Positions 8,708 to 17,741 of a stretch of DNA of 36,644 nt are shown piece by piece. Origin of the DNA: Promethearchaeota archaeon (GTDB taxonomy: Archaea; Asgardarchaeota; Lokiarchaeia; Sigynarchaeales; SOKP01); the NCBI GenBank assembly GCA_019894875.1, contig JAGXNR010000025.1, forward strand, positions 1-36,644, given 5' to 3'. The position numbers and the translations under genes are program-made. Under the pieces are notes generated by a model. That model was not told the origin of the DNA. It ran no database searches and worked only from the letters and a program-made list of their open reading frames with translations. Within the stretch, counting starts at the first letter, position 1. Each line of letters begins with the position of its first letter.

Positions 8708-8846
8708 CCTTCACCTCAAATCTGTTTTTTCTTTCTTATATTAGTAGATTGATTTAACAATTCCAGATTAAATAATGTTTTCTACATAATTTATTCAAAA
8801 AATTAACAAAACTAACAAAAAAAGTAAGAGAATTTCTTTTAAAAAT

Positions 8847-11798
8847 TTATGGTAGAAAAATTTCAATATGTTTTGTAGTTTTTCTCATATTGTCATATTG
8901 ATCCCTATAGAAAAGTTCTAGTTTAATTTCATCTGCTGTAGGGTCAAATAGATTCTTTTTAAGTTCCTTTTGCTTATCAACCTTTAACACATAATTGAAT
9001 TTAAAAGCTTTACCTGGTTTTAATTCGTTCAATTGGAGGTATTTTGGAAAACTTTCTTTTCTTTGTAAATTAACGTAAGAGGGGACCTTTAAAGAAATCT
9101 GAAAATCGAAGAAATCGAAATTTGAAGGATTAGTAAGTTTACAATTTAAATAAATATCATTTCCAATGGTTTTTATATTCTTAAAAAAGGAGACTTCTTT
9201 TGAATCTGTGATATTAGATTCAAGCTCTTGATAATAGAGTTTATCATTTATTATTTTAGCATTTAATTTTTTTTTATTAATGAATCCAAGAGCTAAATCT
9301 TTTATTCGATCTTTTTCTAAATCAAGATAGGATGAGAGTAATTCAAATTTAATGGGATTAATAATTTTTCTATAATATTTAATCTGATTTAGATGGAGTT
9401 TGTTTTCACTTTTTTGAATGAAATTCTTTAACCTATTTATTAACAATTCTTTGGATGCATTAAATTTCTTCAGATAAGGTCTTACATACAAATTGAATAC
9501 ATTATTATCTTCTAAAACCTTTTCTTTCCCGATGATATTTTCTAACTGTTTTTCTGTCTCTTCTATATAGGTTTGGATTTGGGTAGAATTTAATTTAATC
9601 AATTTTTTCGCATCGGAGAATTCGTTTTTTTTAACTAGAAATTCCAATTTCGAAGTTAACGAACCAAAGTTATCATTTAAATTCTTAATTCCTTCAATCC
9701 TTTCAGTAATGATAGATTGGATATGAGCTTGAAGTAATTGAAATTTCAGTTCATCATTCATACCAGTTATTTCAATATCATCGATTAATTTATCAGTTTG
9801 TCCACTCTGAAATACTTGCTCGATTAAATCATCTTTAATTGTTTTAATCTGTCGATCTAAATCAATTAAGTATTCTTGGATTTCAATTTTAGTTGATACC
9901 CATTTTCTTAGCAGATCTTTAAAAGAATCATCAAATTCAACATTATTTATTAATATTTCTCTTATTTCGCCGTCTAATTTAAAAGTCTTTTTTCTTATTT
10001 GAGTGATATAGGTAAATTTGTCATTTTCTTCATTATCTACAAGAGGAGTAGATAACTTAGAATCTACATTCATCTCAAATTTGTTTTCTTTAATATAATC
10101 AAATTGCGCTTTTAAAATACGAATGCGATTTTCCAGTAATTTGATTTCCTCTTGTAACTTATTTTTAAATTCTGCCTTTTTTTCTTCACAGATTTCAGAG
10201 ATAAAGCTTTTTATTATACTTAATTCTTCAATAATTTGAACCTTTGTATCTTCCCACTCTTCAATTAAATCAAATACTAATCTTTTATATTCAAATCTAT
10301 TGATAATGTTATCAAACTTTTTTATTTTTTTAAGGATCTTGTTATACTTCCGACTTAATTGGATTTCTGTAACATTAAACCTAAAATTGTTAATGTAAGA
10401 GTTTAACTTCTCTCGAAATTGCGCGGGTAATTTTTGAAATTCGAGAATTTTCTCTTGAAATTGTACTAAATCATTGTTAATTCTCTCTCTAGTAGTCTCG
10501 ATGTTTGTAAAGTGTGCTTGGATATTCTCTAAGGTATAGAAGATTTCATTTTTAACCTCAGGATCTTTTTCAATTTGTAAAGAATTATTTAGTTCAATCG
10601 TAATCCAAACCGCTATTTTATGATCGTTTAAAATAAAGCATATTTGATTAAGGAGATTGATAGTTTTCTTTCTTTCACGCCAATATCGTGATTCTAATTG
10701 ATATAGGATTCTTGTAATTTCATTTTCCATCTCGATTTGATATTCTTCAAATAACCGTTTAAATACTAAGGAAATACCTTCTCTAATTGTTTCAGAGGGA
10801 TTTTCTAATTCTTCAAATAGATAAGAAAAAATATCCGTAATATTTTGTTGACAGAGTTGATAAATTGCATTTATTAATGAATTTCTATAATATGATTGCT
10901 CAGTTTCAAGTAAAGAATGCAGTAAATTTGCCCATATCTGATCAAAGTTATTTTCTGCTATATTGACAAGTGCTTCAATCACTTTTAATTGAATGCGGTA
11001 ATCCTTTTCCTTTAAGAGATTGATTAACTTTGGGATAATAGATATAATTTCCGATGATTTTTCTTTACCAATCTCACCAAAAAGCCATATTACTAATTCT
11101 TTAACTCTATTCTCTTCGTTATATAGAAGGTTGAGAAGAACATAAAATAATTTTTCTTTAGAAAGGAAATATGTGCCATGAATTTTTAACAATTCAACAG
11201 CAGCCATCGCAACATCATCATCTTCGTCTCGAAGGTTAATAATAACCATTGATAATAATGGTTCTAAATTTTTTATTTTGGTGTAATCTTGATTTAATAT
11301 TTTTTGAATTGTTTTAATTACATTGAGTTTTACTTTCCAGTCATTATCCATTAGTTTTTCTGTATATTCTTCAATTATCTCTATTAATTCCTCTAAGTCA
11401 ATGTGTAGTGATAAAATTAAATTACCAATAATCTTTACAGTTAGTCTTCGCACAGTGGGATCTTGATCATACAATCTTCCCCGAATTCTTCCTATCAAAT
11501 TTATAAATAAATTTGGTCTAAATAAACTAATTTGATATAAGATTTCTAATGTAACTAACCTTATCCAAGAATCAGAATCATTAATAAAATCTTGAACGCA
11601 TTTTACAGTTCTTAATGAAATTGAAGGAGATTTGTCGCAGATTAAGTTTAATAAACTAAAACATCTATAGATAAGTTCATTATCAACAAAATTTTGATAT
11701 TTCTCGATAATGTTGAATATTTCTTCAGCTGCTTTTTCATTGTAGCCATTTAGAATCAAGCTTTCAATTTTTTCAGTGTCTAAGGTTAGAGTTGTCAA
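8847..11798 (-). CDS. Large HEAT-repeat/coiled-coil protein with C-terminal Ig-like domain
   Basis: A 983-residue protein. About residues 1-400 are HEAT-type helical repeats (for example DPTVRRLTVKIIGNLIL, EDDDVAMAAVELLKIHG and ENRVKELVIWLFGEIG). About 420-800 are charged helices predicted to be coiled coil. The last ~120 residues are beta-rich (LNCKLTNPSNFDFFDFQISL... to the C-terminus), like an Ig/appendage-type sandwich. HEAT solenoid, long helices and a beta-sandwich 'ear' recall the order of adaptin or COPI subunits, but this is architecture only. There is no membrane segment. The start codon is TTG. Confidence 0.7.
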   Translation of the reverse strand: MTTLTLDTEKIESLILNGYNEKAAEEIFNIIEKYQNFVDNELIYRCFSLLNLICDKSPSISLRTVKCVQDFINDSDSWIRLVTLEILYQISLFRPNLFINLIGRIRGRLYDQDPTVRRLTVKIIGNLILSLHIDLEELIEIIEEYTEKLMDNDWKVKLNVIKTIQKILNQDYTKIKNLEPLLSMVIINLRDEDDDVAMAAVELLKIHGTYFLSKEKLFYVLLNLLYNEENRVKELVIWLFGEIGKEKSSEIISIIPKLINLLKEKDYRIQLKVIEALVNIAENNFDQIWANLLHSLLETEQSYYRNSLINAIYQLCQQNITDIFSYLFEELENPSETIREGISLVFKRLFEEYQIEMENEITRILYQLESRYWRERKKTINLLNQICFILNDHKIAVWITIELNNSLQIEKDPEVKNEIFYTLENIQAHFTNIETTRERINNDLVQFQEKILEFQKLPAQFREKLNSYINNFRFNVTEIQLSRKYNKILKKIKKFDNIINRFEYKRLVFDLIEEWEDTKVQIIEELSIIKSFISEICEEKKAEFKNKLQEEIKLLENRIRILKAQFDYIKENKFEMNVDSKLSTPLVDNEENDKFTYITQIRKKTFKLDGEIREILINNVEFDDSFKDLLRKWVSTKIEIQEYLIDLDRQIKTIKDDLIEQVFQSGQTDKLIDDIEITGMNDELKFQLLQAHIQSIITERIEGIKNLNDNFGSLTSKLEFLVKKNEFSDAKKLIKLNSTQIQTYIEETEKQLENIIGKEKVLEDNNVFNLYVRPYLKKFNASKELLINRLKNFIQKSENKLHLNQIKYYRKIINPIKFELLSSYLDLEKDRIKDLALGFINKKKLNAKIINDKLYYQELESNITDSKEVSFFKNIKTIGNDIYLNCKLTNPSNFDFFDFQISLKVPSYVNLQRKESFPKYLQLNELKPGKAFKFNYVLKVDKQKELKKNLFDPTADEIKLELFYRDQYDNMRKTTKHIEIFLP

Positions 11799-11919
11799 GG
11801 GTCTCGGAATACATATTTTAAAAAATTTTTATCTCAAAGATCTCTTCTATCAAAGTAGTATAAATATCTTTTAAAATAATTATGTCAAATATTTTTTAAT
11901 CAAAAATTATAGACGTCAA

Positions 11920-12042
11920 TTGGATCATAAACTTTTGATAAAATACCCTAATCGTGTGTTTATAAGTGCTATAAATGTAAATGACGAAAATCGAATAAAG
12001 CAAATTAAATTAGAAATACTAAGGATATCAAAAAAAGAATAA
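11920..12042 (+). pseudogene. Possible remnant of a GTPase C-terminus
   Basis: A 40-residue open stretch on the plus strand contains IKYPNRVFISAINVNDENR followed by IKQIKLEILRISKKE. This resembles the G5 'ISA' motif and last helix of HflX/Obg/Rab-type GTPases (yp.vfISA....i..L...I). No G1-G4 motifs lie upstream; the frame closes at a stop near 11861. It could be a decayed fragment, a tiny gene, or chance. Confidence 0.2.
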
Positions 12043-12058
12043 AATTTTGAAATTATAT

Positions 12059-12607
12059 TTATTCTAGAAGTTCAATAATCGCATTACCAGGAATTGCAAT
12101 TCTCTCTCGATATGTTAACGTACCTTCCGCCACTTCTTTTGTTTTTACTAATCCACGCTCAATGTCTTTCTCACTAATATACCCTCTTTCACCAGCTTCA
12201 AATTTTTCGACGGTTTTACCATTACTATCCTTTATATCAACTTTGGTAAAACTGGTTTGCGTAACTTTAAAGAAAACTCTTTTACCATCAATTTTCTCAA
12301 TTGTAGCTTCTGTCACAAGTTTGTCACCAACCCTTACCATCCCACGCATCTCTACAACGAACTCTATAATCTTCCCATACTTCCCATGTTCAAGGAAATC
12401 TTCAAAGAGCTTACTAATGAAACCGAATGAGAATAACCCATGAGCAATAACTCCCTTTAATCCTGCTGCTTCAGCTACGGCGTCGTTTACATGTATGGGA
12501 TTAGTATCTCCTGAGGCTTTAGCATAATTTTGTAATAAATCCCTTGTGAGAGCATTAAATTCATTTTTAAAAACTTGTCCAACCTTTAATTCTGATATAG
12601 TGACCAT
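12059..12607 (-). CDS. MaoC-like (hot-dog) enoyl-CoA hydratase / 3-hydroxyacyl-CoA dehydratase
   Basis: 182 residues. The R-hydratase signature is clear: YAKASGDTNPIHVND (about 28-42), with the catalytic Asp and His spaced as in MaoC proteins, then the GVIAHGLFSFGF helix (about 53-64). Such enzymes add water to trans-2-enoyl-CoA or remove it from (R)-3-hydroxyacyl-CoA. It is the last gene of a minus-strand cluster, only 4 bp after the partner hot-dog gene. A MaoC half and an FAS1-like half often form a heterodimer with one active site, as in two-subunit hydratases (family knowledge). The length fits one hot-dog domain plus a C-terminal extension. Confidence 0.85.
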   Translation of the reverse strand: MVTISELKVGQVFKNEFNALTRDLLQNYAKASGDTNPIHVNDAVAEAAGLKGVIAHGLFSFGFISKLFEDFLEHGKYGKIIEFVVEMRGMVRVGDKLVTEATIEKIDGKRVFFKVTQTSFTKVDIKDSNGKTVEKFEAGERGYISEKDIERGLVKTKEVAEGTLTYRERIAIPGNAIIELLE

Positions 12608-12611
12608 CGCA

Positions 12612-13130
12612 TTAATAACCTCCTTTTCTAATTCCCGCAGTTACTACTACATTGCATACGGTTTCATCATTCTGATTTTTGATTATTGTTATTAATTCCG
12701 CAAACAACATCATATTTGCTTCCACTAACCACACTTTTCCCCACTTTGCTGTTGCGACTAACTTGTCTCCAGGTTTTACATCAACACAACCTTCCCAGTT
12801 ATATTTATTCCCCGCATGGAGAATCATTCTAGGATTTTTCACAAGCATGCGTTCTTCCCCATCTTGAACTAATCTTGCTCCAGGAACTAATGTGTAAAGT
12901 CCTTTTATGGTATATGCGTTAGCATACGCATGACACGCTACTATTCCTTCTTCTTCAGGCCCAACGTATTTTGGATCGGTTATACCGAAGCATTTTGCGA
13001 AGTTTACTAAATTCTTATATCGCACACTAATTTTTGCACTCCCTGGTACATCTTTCCCGGGGAGACTCTCCATTAAAAACTCAGCATTTTTCTTCATTTC
13101 ATCAATATTTGACATATGACTTTCACTCAT
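12612..13130 (-). CDS. FAS1-like dehydratase-domain (hot-dog) protein, partner of the MaoC-like protein
   Basis: 172 residues forming a single hot-dog domain of the N-terminal MaoC/FAS1-dehydratase kind: VRYKNLVNFAKCFGITDPKY (strand and helix that replace the D-x4-H segment) and ILHAGNKYNWEGCVDVKPGD (the 'H.g..~~~~~~vkpGD' signature). It lacks the catalytic Asp/His pair of its neighbour, so it is probably the non-catalytic or substrate-binding subunit. Translation likely starts at the first ATG, but an ATG five codons later is also possible. It is 4 bp upstream of the MaoC-like gene and 45 bp downstream of a 3-hydroxyacyl-CoA dehydrogenase gene. Confidence 0.75.
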   Translation of the reverse strand: MSESHMSNIDEMKKNAEFLMESLPGKDVPGSAKISVRYKNLVNFAKCFGITDPKYVGPEEEGIVACHAYANAYTIKGLYTLVPGARLVQDGEERMLVKNPRMILHAGNKYNWEGCVDVKPGDKLVATAKWGKVWLVEANMMLFAELITIIKNQNDETVCNVVVTAGIRKGGY

Positions 13131-13175
13131 ATTAGATGATACTAATAATAATTTAGCTTTAATTGCATTAAAATA

Positions 13176-14453
13176 TTATCTGAGTGTGAGAAATTTTCCC
13201 GATTCCATCATTTCACAAGGCTTAAAATAGGATTTTCCTGTTTTTTCTGCGATATTATTAAGAAGTGGGATCCATTCTTTATATTTATCCACACCTGTTA
13301 TAAACAGCCCTGGGGAGTTATTTCCTTTAAATAACACCTTATCTATCACCTTATAGCTTTTTACTGCTCCCTCTTCCAACACTCTACAGGCTTCATTAAA
13401 CTGAATAGCTTGTATTATCCCTTCAGACAAATTTTCTCCCACAAATTTACTTGCATTCATATCTATGGAAGGAGGGTTTTTAATTGTCCCATCTTCATTC
13501 CAGTCAAAAAATCCCTTTCCTACTTTCTTTCCAAATCTTCCAGAATTCATTAATTTTGTAATATATTTTCCTGGGGTAAAATCAGATGAGACATATTTTT
13601 CAAAATATCTAAGGATATTATATGCAGTATCAACTCCAATCGAATCAAGTAGTTCAAACATCATTTGTATTATCCCTAACTGTTCAAGGGCAAAACCATT
13701 GTCAGTAGCATTATCTATTAGCCAATCAAAGTACATGAACATTGGAAGAGAGATTCGATTTCCTATTAAACCGGTAATTTCTTTTTCAAGACGAACAGTA
13801 AATCTTTCTCCCCTTATACATGGGAAATTTTGTGCGATAATTCTTCCAATTTCGAGGGATTCCTCTGATGATTTTTCCCCAGGAGTAATTTCGATTAACA
13901 TCCCCGTTATTGGGAAAAAGGTATGAAAATGTAGCCCTATTACTTTTTCGGGTCGTTTAGCATCCTGAGCAATTTTTGTAATACTCATTGATGATGTATT
14001 TGATGCTAGAATGGCATGAGGCGGAGTAAATTCCCCCAATTGTTTAAATATTTTTTGTTTTAGTTCTAATTTCTCGGTAACAGCTTCAATTACAAAATCA
14101 GCATCCATTACTCCTTTTGAAATTTCTGTTTCTGTGTACAGTCGACTCATAATGGTTTCTGTATCAACCTTATTAGCTACTATACCGACTGATTCGAAAT
14201 TCTCTAATTTCTCCTTAAAATCCAAATTTTTTAATATTTCATTGGAAGCGAATAATTCCTTACACTTCTCCTCGGACTCAAGAGCCTTTATTCGGGATTG
14301 AATTAATTCTCTTGACTTTTTGAGAATTTCAGGGCTAAGATCAATGACTGTAACTTTCTCAAACCCTGAAAGTAGAGCAACTTGAGCGATACCTGAGCCC
14401 ATTACACCGCCCCCAATAACTGCTATATTTTTAATATTATCTATATCAACCAA
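13176..14453 (-). CDS. 3-hydroxyacyl-CoA dehydrogenase (copy 1)
   Basis: About 425 residues. The N-terminal Rossmann domain has GGGVMGSGIAQ (about 14-24) and a long helical insertion before ADFVIEAVTE (about residues 102-111), followed by two C-terminal 3HCDH domains (SLPMFMYFDWLIDNA, LEQLGIIQMM and KVGKGFFDW). The TTG at 14453 is chosen as start because AAGGTG lies just upstream at the right distance and it aligns with copy 2; a TTG two codons earlier is also open. The catalytic segment reads HFHTFFPITGMLIEI, whereas the family has HFFNP..xMkLVEv, so one residue is added and the Asn-Pro is lost. Substrate is probably unusual. Confidence 0.85.
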   Translation of the reverse strand: MVDIDNIKNIAVIGGGVMGSGIAQVALLSGFEKVTVIDLSPEILKKSRELIQSRIKALESEEKCKELFASNEILKNLDFKEKLENFESVGIVANKVDTETIMSRLYTETEISKGVMDADFVIEAVTEKLELKQKIFKQLGEFTPPHAILASNTSSMSITKIAQDAKRPEKVIGLHFHTFFPITGMLIEITPGEKSSEESLEIGRIIAQNFPCIRGERFTVRLEKEITGLIGNRISLPMFMYFDWLIDNATDNGFALEQLGIIQMMFELLDSIGVDTAYNILRYFEKYVSSDFTPGKYITKLMNSGRFGKKVGKGFFDWNEDGTIKNPPSIDMNASKFVGENLSEGIIQAIQFNEACRVLEEGAVKSYKVIDKVLFKGNNSPGLFITGVDKYKEWIPLLNNIAEKTGKSYFKPCEMMESGKFLTLR

Positions 14454-14573
14454 TAACAAGCACCTTTTTTAGTACTAAAAATAGTTCAGATTTTAATTAT
14501 TTAACGATTGAAGAAAAATTCTGTGTAGGATTTCTGAATAATTAACTAATTCAATAATTCTCTCTAAAATAAA

Positions 14574-15863
14574 TTACTTATATGAAAGAAATCTTCCCGA
14601 TCTCATCATTTCACAAGGTTTTAAGTATGTTTTCCCAATTTTTTCTGCCAAATCGTCAAGTTTGGTTACTAATTCCTTGTATTTATCTTTACCCAGCATA
14701 AATGGTCCTGGCATGAAAGTACCCTTCAAAATTACTTTATCAATTAGGTCATAACTGTTTATTACGCCCTCCTCTAATAACCTGCACCCCTCATTTAAAC
14801 TAATTGCTGAAAAAAGTTCCCAATCTATATTATTTTGGAGAAATTTAGTAGTTCTCTCTTCTAAAGACTCTAAATTTTTAATTGGTCCATTTTCATTCCA
14901 CTCATAATATCCCTCTCCCACTTTTACTCCAAGTTTTCCCGCTTTTACTAAATCTTCAATCCTTTTACTCGGGGCAAACTCAGGTGACACATATTTTTCA
15001 AAATATTTCGCGCAATAATAAATAGTATCTAAACCAATGGAATCAGAACCTTCAGAAGAAATCCCTGCAGCTTCTAATTGTCCATAAGTAATTCCACTTT
15101 TTAATGCTTCTTCCATAATCCAACTATAATATAGTCCTCCCGCCATAGCCATTCGATTAGCAATAAGTCCAGGAGACTCTTTTTCAAGTTCAACAGTAAA
15201 TCTATCACCAATCAGACATGGGAATTTTTGTGCTATTTCATAACCTAATTTTAGAGATTCATCTACTGTTTTTTCCCCAGGTGTGATCTCAATTAACATC
15301 CCAAATATAGGGAAAAATGTATGAAAATGCATTCCTATTACTCTTTCGGGGCATTCGGAAAATTGAGCGATTTTTGTTGTGCTTATTGTTGATGAATTGG
15401 AAGCTAGAAGAGCATGAGGTGGAACACACTTTCCTAATTGCTTAAATACGGTTTGTTTTACTTCTAAAACCTCTGTGACCGCTTCAATTATAAAATCTGC
15501 ATCGACAACACCTCTTGAAATGTCCGTTTCTGTTTTTAATCGGCTCATGATTGTTTTAGTATCAACGTTATTAGCAATTACTCCTACAGATTTGAATTCA
15601 CTCATTTTCTGTCTAAAATCTATGTTTTGTCTAGCATCTGATGTATTTTCATATCTAGAAATAAATTTCTTAAATTTTTCTTCGGATTCAAGGGATTCAA
15701 TTCGGTATTGTATTGTTTCCCTTGATTTTTCAAGGATTTCTGTGTTTAGATCTATAATAGTAACCTTTTCATACCCAGAAAGTAAAGCGACTTGGGCAAT
15801 ACCCGAACCCATAATGCCTCCACCGATTATGGCGACATTTTTTACTTTATCTAATTCAACCAA
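14574..15863 (-). CDS. 3-hydroxyacyl-CoA dehydrogenase (copy 2)
   Basis: 429 residues and a close paralogue of the next gene (same domain order, many identical stretches). Rossmann motif GGGIMGSGIAQ at about 14-24, ADFIIEAVTE at about 105-114, and a KVGEGYYEWNENG tail in the C-terminal domain. TTG start, reading MVELDKVKN. The catalytic segment is HFHTFFPIFGMLIEI, with the same departure from HFFNP as copy 1. Both copies retain a His and a Glu that could form the usual catalytic dyad. First gene of the four-gene acyl-CoA cluster; it likely oxidises a 3-hydroxyacyl-CoA with NAD+. Confidence 0.85.
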   Translation of the reverse strand: MVELDKVKNVAIIGGGIMGSGIAQVALLSGYEKVTIIDLNTEILEKSRETIQYRIESLESEEKFKKFISRYENTSDARQNIDFRQKMSEFKSVGVIANNVDTKTIMSRLKTETDISRGVVDADFIIEAVTEVLEVKQTVFKQLGKCVPPHALLASNSSTISTTKIAQFSECPERVIGMHFHTFFPIFGMLIEITPGEKTVDESLKLGYEIAQKFPCLIGDRFTVELEKESPGLIANRMAMAGGLYYSWIMEEALKSGITYGQLEAAGISSEGSDSIGLDTIYYCAKYFEKYVSPEFAPSKRIEDLVKAGKLGVKVGEGYYEWNENGPIKNLESLEERTTKFLQNNIDWELFSAISLNEGCRLLEEGVINSYDLIDKVILKGTFMPGPFMLGKDKYKELVTKLDDLAEKIGKTYLKPCEMMRSGRFLSYK

Positions 15864-15921
15864 TTTAAAACACCATTTCTAAGATTAAATGTTATTTATT
15901 TCAATTCAAACTTTTAAAAAG

Positions 15922-16656
15922 TTAATATTTTATTATTGAAAAGATTTTCTCCGAGTTGGATTTCGATTTATCAAAATAATCTAAAATTCTTTGATTATTT
16001 GATTTACCGTTTAAAATCACACACGAAATTTTCCACTTTTCGATTAAATTTAGTAAATAGGAATCAACAGGTCTTGATTGGTTTTTAACCTCTCCTTCAG
16101 AATTTTCAAATTCTCGTAACTTCCCAGATTTTTTCATTTTCTTATATTCTGAGGTAGTAAGTTCTTTCATAACATGATTTTCCTTATTTACTATACCGTC
16201 AATGTCTTTAATTAAGACACAATGAGGTATTTCTAATTCTTTTGCTAAAAAAAGAGTTATTGAATCAGAGGTAACATCCCAACTGTGCGGTAGATTATCA
16301 CTTTCTTTTAAGAACCGGTAGGGAAGAAAAATACAAATATTTTTATCTAGTTTTCGTAATCTATTGATATCTTCAATAGTATTTAAATCGGGGAATTTTT
16401 TACCTAATTCGATTCCATTATAATTCATGGATATTACTCCCATCCAGTGTCCAAGCTCTTCAGTAAATTTTAACTCACTGTATACCTTCCTGATGAAATT
16501 TGCAAGCGAGCCTCCACCGGGGATTAATATAATCTTCTGGATCTGCCCGTTCTTGAATATTTTAGTTAGTTGGGAGATAGTAGAATTTAAATCTTCAAAA
16601 TTCTCTAAAATTTTCCCCCCAATTTTAAATATAACGCTAGTGTATTCCATTGTCAT
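15922..16656 (-). CDS. mfnE: Amino-acid-kinase-family protein, probably MfnE-type kinase of methanofuran synthesis
   Basis: 244 residues from the ATG at 16656, which overlaps the upstream stop (TGATG); the ATG two codons further in is also possible. The amino-acid-kinase fold is seen as VIFKIGGKIL at the N-terminus, IILIPGGGSLANFIR (phosphate-binding loop, about 40-54), and SWDVTSDSITLFLAKEL with IKDIDGIV (nucleotide site, about 130-160). MfnE phosphorylates (5-(aminomethyl)furan-3-yl)methyl phosphate to the diphosphate in methanofuran biosynthesis. The family fits; the specific role rests mainly on the adjacent MfnF-like gene. Confidence 0.7.
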   Translation of the reverse strand: MTMEYTSVIFKIGGKILENFEDLNSTISQLTKIFKNGQIQKIILIPGGGSLANFIRKVYSELKFTEELGHWMGVISMNYNGIELGKKFPDLNTIEDINRLRKLDKNICIFLPYRFLKESDNLPHSWDVTSDSITLFLAKELEIPHCVLIKDIDGIVNKENHVMKELTTSEYKKMKKSGKLREFENSEGEVKNQSRPVDSYLLNLIEKWKISCVILNGKSNNQRILDYFDKSKSNSEKIFSIIKY

Positions 16657-17741
16657 CAATCTAATTTTAATTGGTAATAGAAAGCTCCTGCTATAGCAAA
16701 AGCAGATGAACATATTTGATTTGGGATCATAGTTATTTCTTCATAACTTAAAATGTTTTGATAACCTATATTTTTAAGGGGAATTTTGATTAAAAATTCG
16801 GCGGATAACCCAGTTATCACAAACTTTGGATCGGTTTTAAATACATTATATCTCTCTAATAGATTTGTCATAAATGCTCTTATTTCTTTTGTTATAATAT
16901 CTAAATGCTTTTCATAAATGAAATTAGCAATGATATTTAAATCATCTATTGAAATCGTTTCAATATCCATACAAATCACTCTTGAGAGGCGAGAATAGCA
17001 ATCTTCTAAGGATTTTGAACGATTATCAGCAGTATCATTAATATAATCTTCCTCTGAAATTAAATTCAAAATTCTATAAACGTCAGATATTAGAGCAAAT
17101 TTTTCAAATGATATTCGTATCTTTTTATTTTTATAGGGAACATGATGGGTTATAGAGGGAATTGTAGCTCTTAATCCTCCGGTATAAATCAATTCATGAT
17201 TCATCAGACGTGAAGTATCATCGCTTCCCTTAGGTACGGGTGACGATTCATATATAGGGATAATATCAATTGTTGTGGAACCGGCGTCAATTAAAATACA
17301 GGTTGATGTAAACTTTCCTAAGAATAAAGCTGTTGATGCCCAATTAGCAGCTGCAATTGACATAAAATTAGATTGTGCTTGTTGAAAATTAATGAATTCA
17401 CACTTGTTAGTGATAAACCTCAATTTGGTTTTATCAAAGACTTTTTCTAGTGCCTCTAAAACTAACAATATGCCCTCTCTCTTTGTTCGAAATGCATCAG
17501 ATAGTTCGGCAGTTATGGTAACTGCAATGTAATCAACACTATTAAGCGTAAAATTATTGCTCGTTACCAATTTTTGTACTATTCTTCGCAACAAATCAGG
17601 GATTTCTAAAATAGATTTTTCCCAGAAAGGAAAATATTCTATATAGGAAAATGACTCAAGAATTTTTTTTTCATTACCCTGCAACAAGGCAGCTTTTGTA
17701 TTTGCACCACCGATATCTAATCCCAGAATAAAAATGGAAAT
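16656..17741 (-). CDS. mfnF: MfnF-like H4MPT/methanofuran-pathway protein (probable AUU start)
   Basis: About 361 residues in the ASKHA (hydantoinase/oxoprolinase-like) family COG1548. GLDIGGANTKAA lies at the N-terminus, then CILIDAGSTTIDIIPI (about residues 130-145) and FVITGLSAEFLI near the C-terminus. MfnF joins the furan diphosphate to tyramine-glutamate in methanofuran synthesis. The conserved GLDIGG segment lies upstream of any ATG, GTG or usable TTG. In frame it begins just after a TGA at 17747, with ATA 17744, ATT 17741 and ATT 17735 available. ATT at 17741 forms a TAATT overlap with the Nog1-like stop, so I take it as start. Confidence 0.75.
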   Translation of the reverse strand: MSIFILGLDIGGANTKAALLQGNEKKILESFSYIEYFPFWEKSILEIPDLLRRIVQKLVTSNNFTLNSVDYIAVTITAELSDAFRTKREGILLVLEALEKVFDKTKLRFITNKCEFINFQQAQSNFMSIAAANWASTALFLGKFTSTCILIDAGSTTIDIIPIYESSPVPKGSDDTSRLMNHELIYTGGLRATIPSITHHVPYKNKKIRISFEKFALISDVYRILNLISEEDYINDTADNRSKSLEDCYSRLSRVICMDIETISIDDLNIIANFIYEKHLDIITKEIRAFMTNLLERYNVFKTDPKFVITGLSAEFLIKIPLKNIGYQNILSYEEITMIPNQICSSAFAIAGAFYYQLKLD

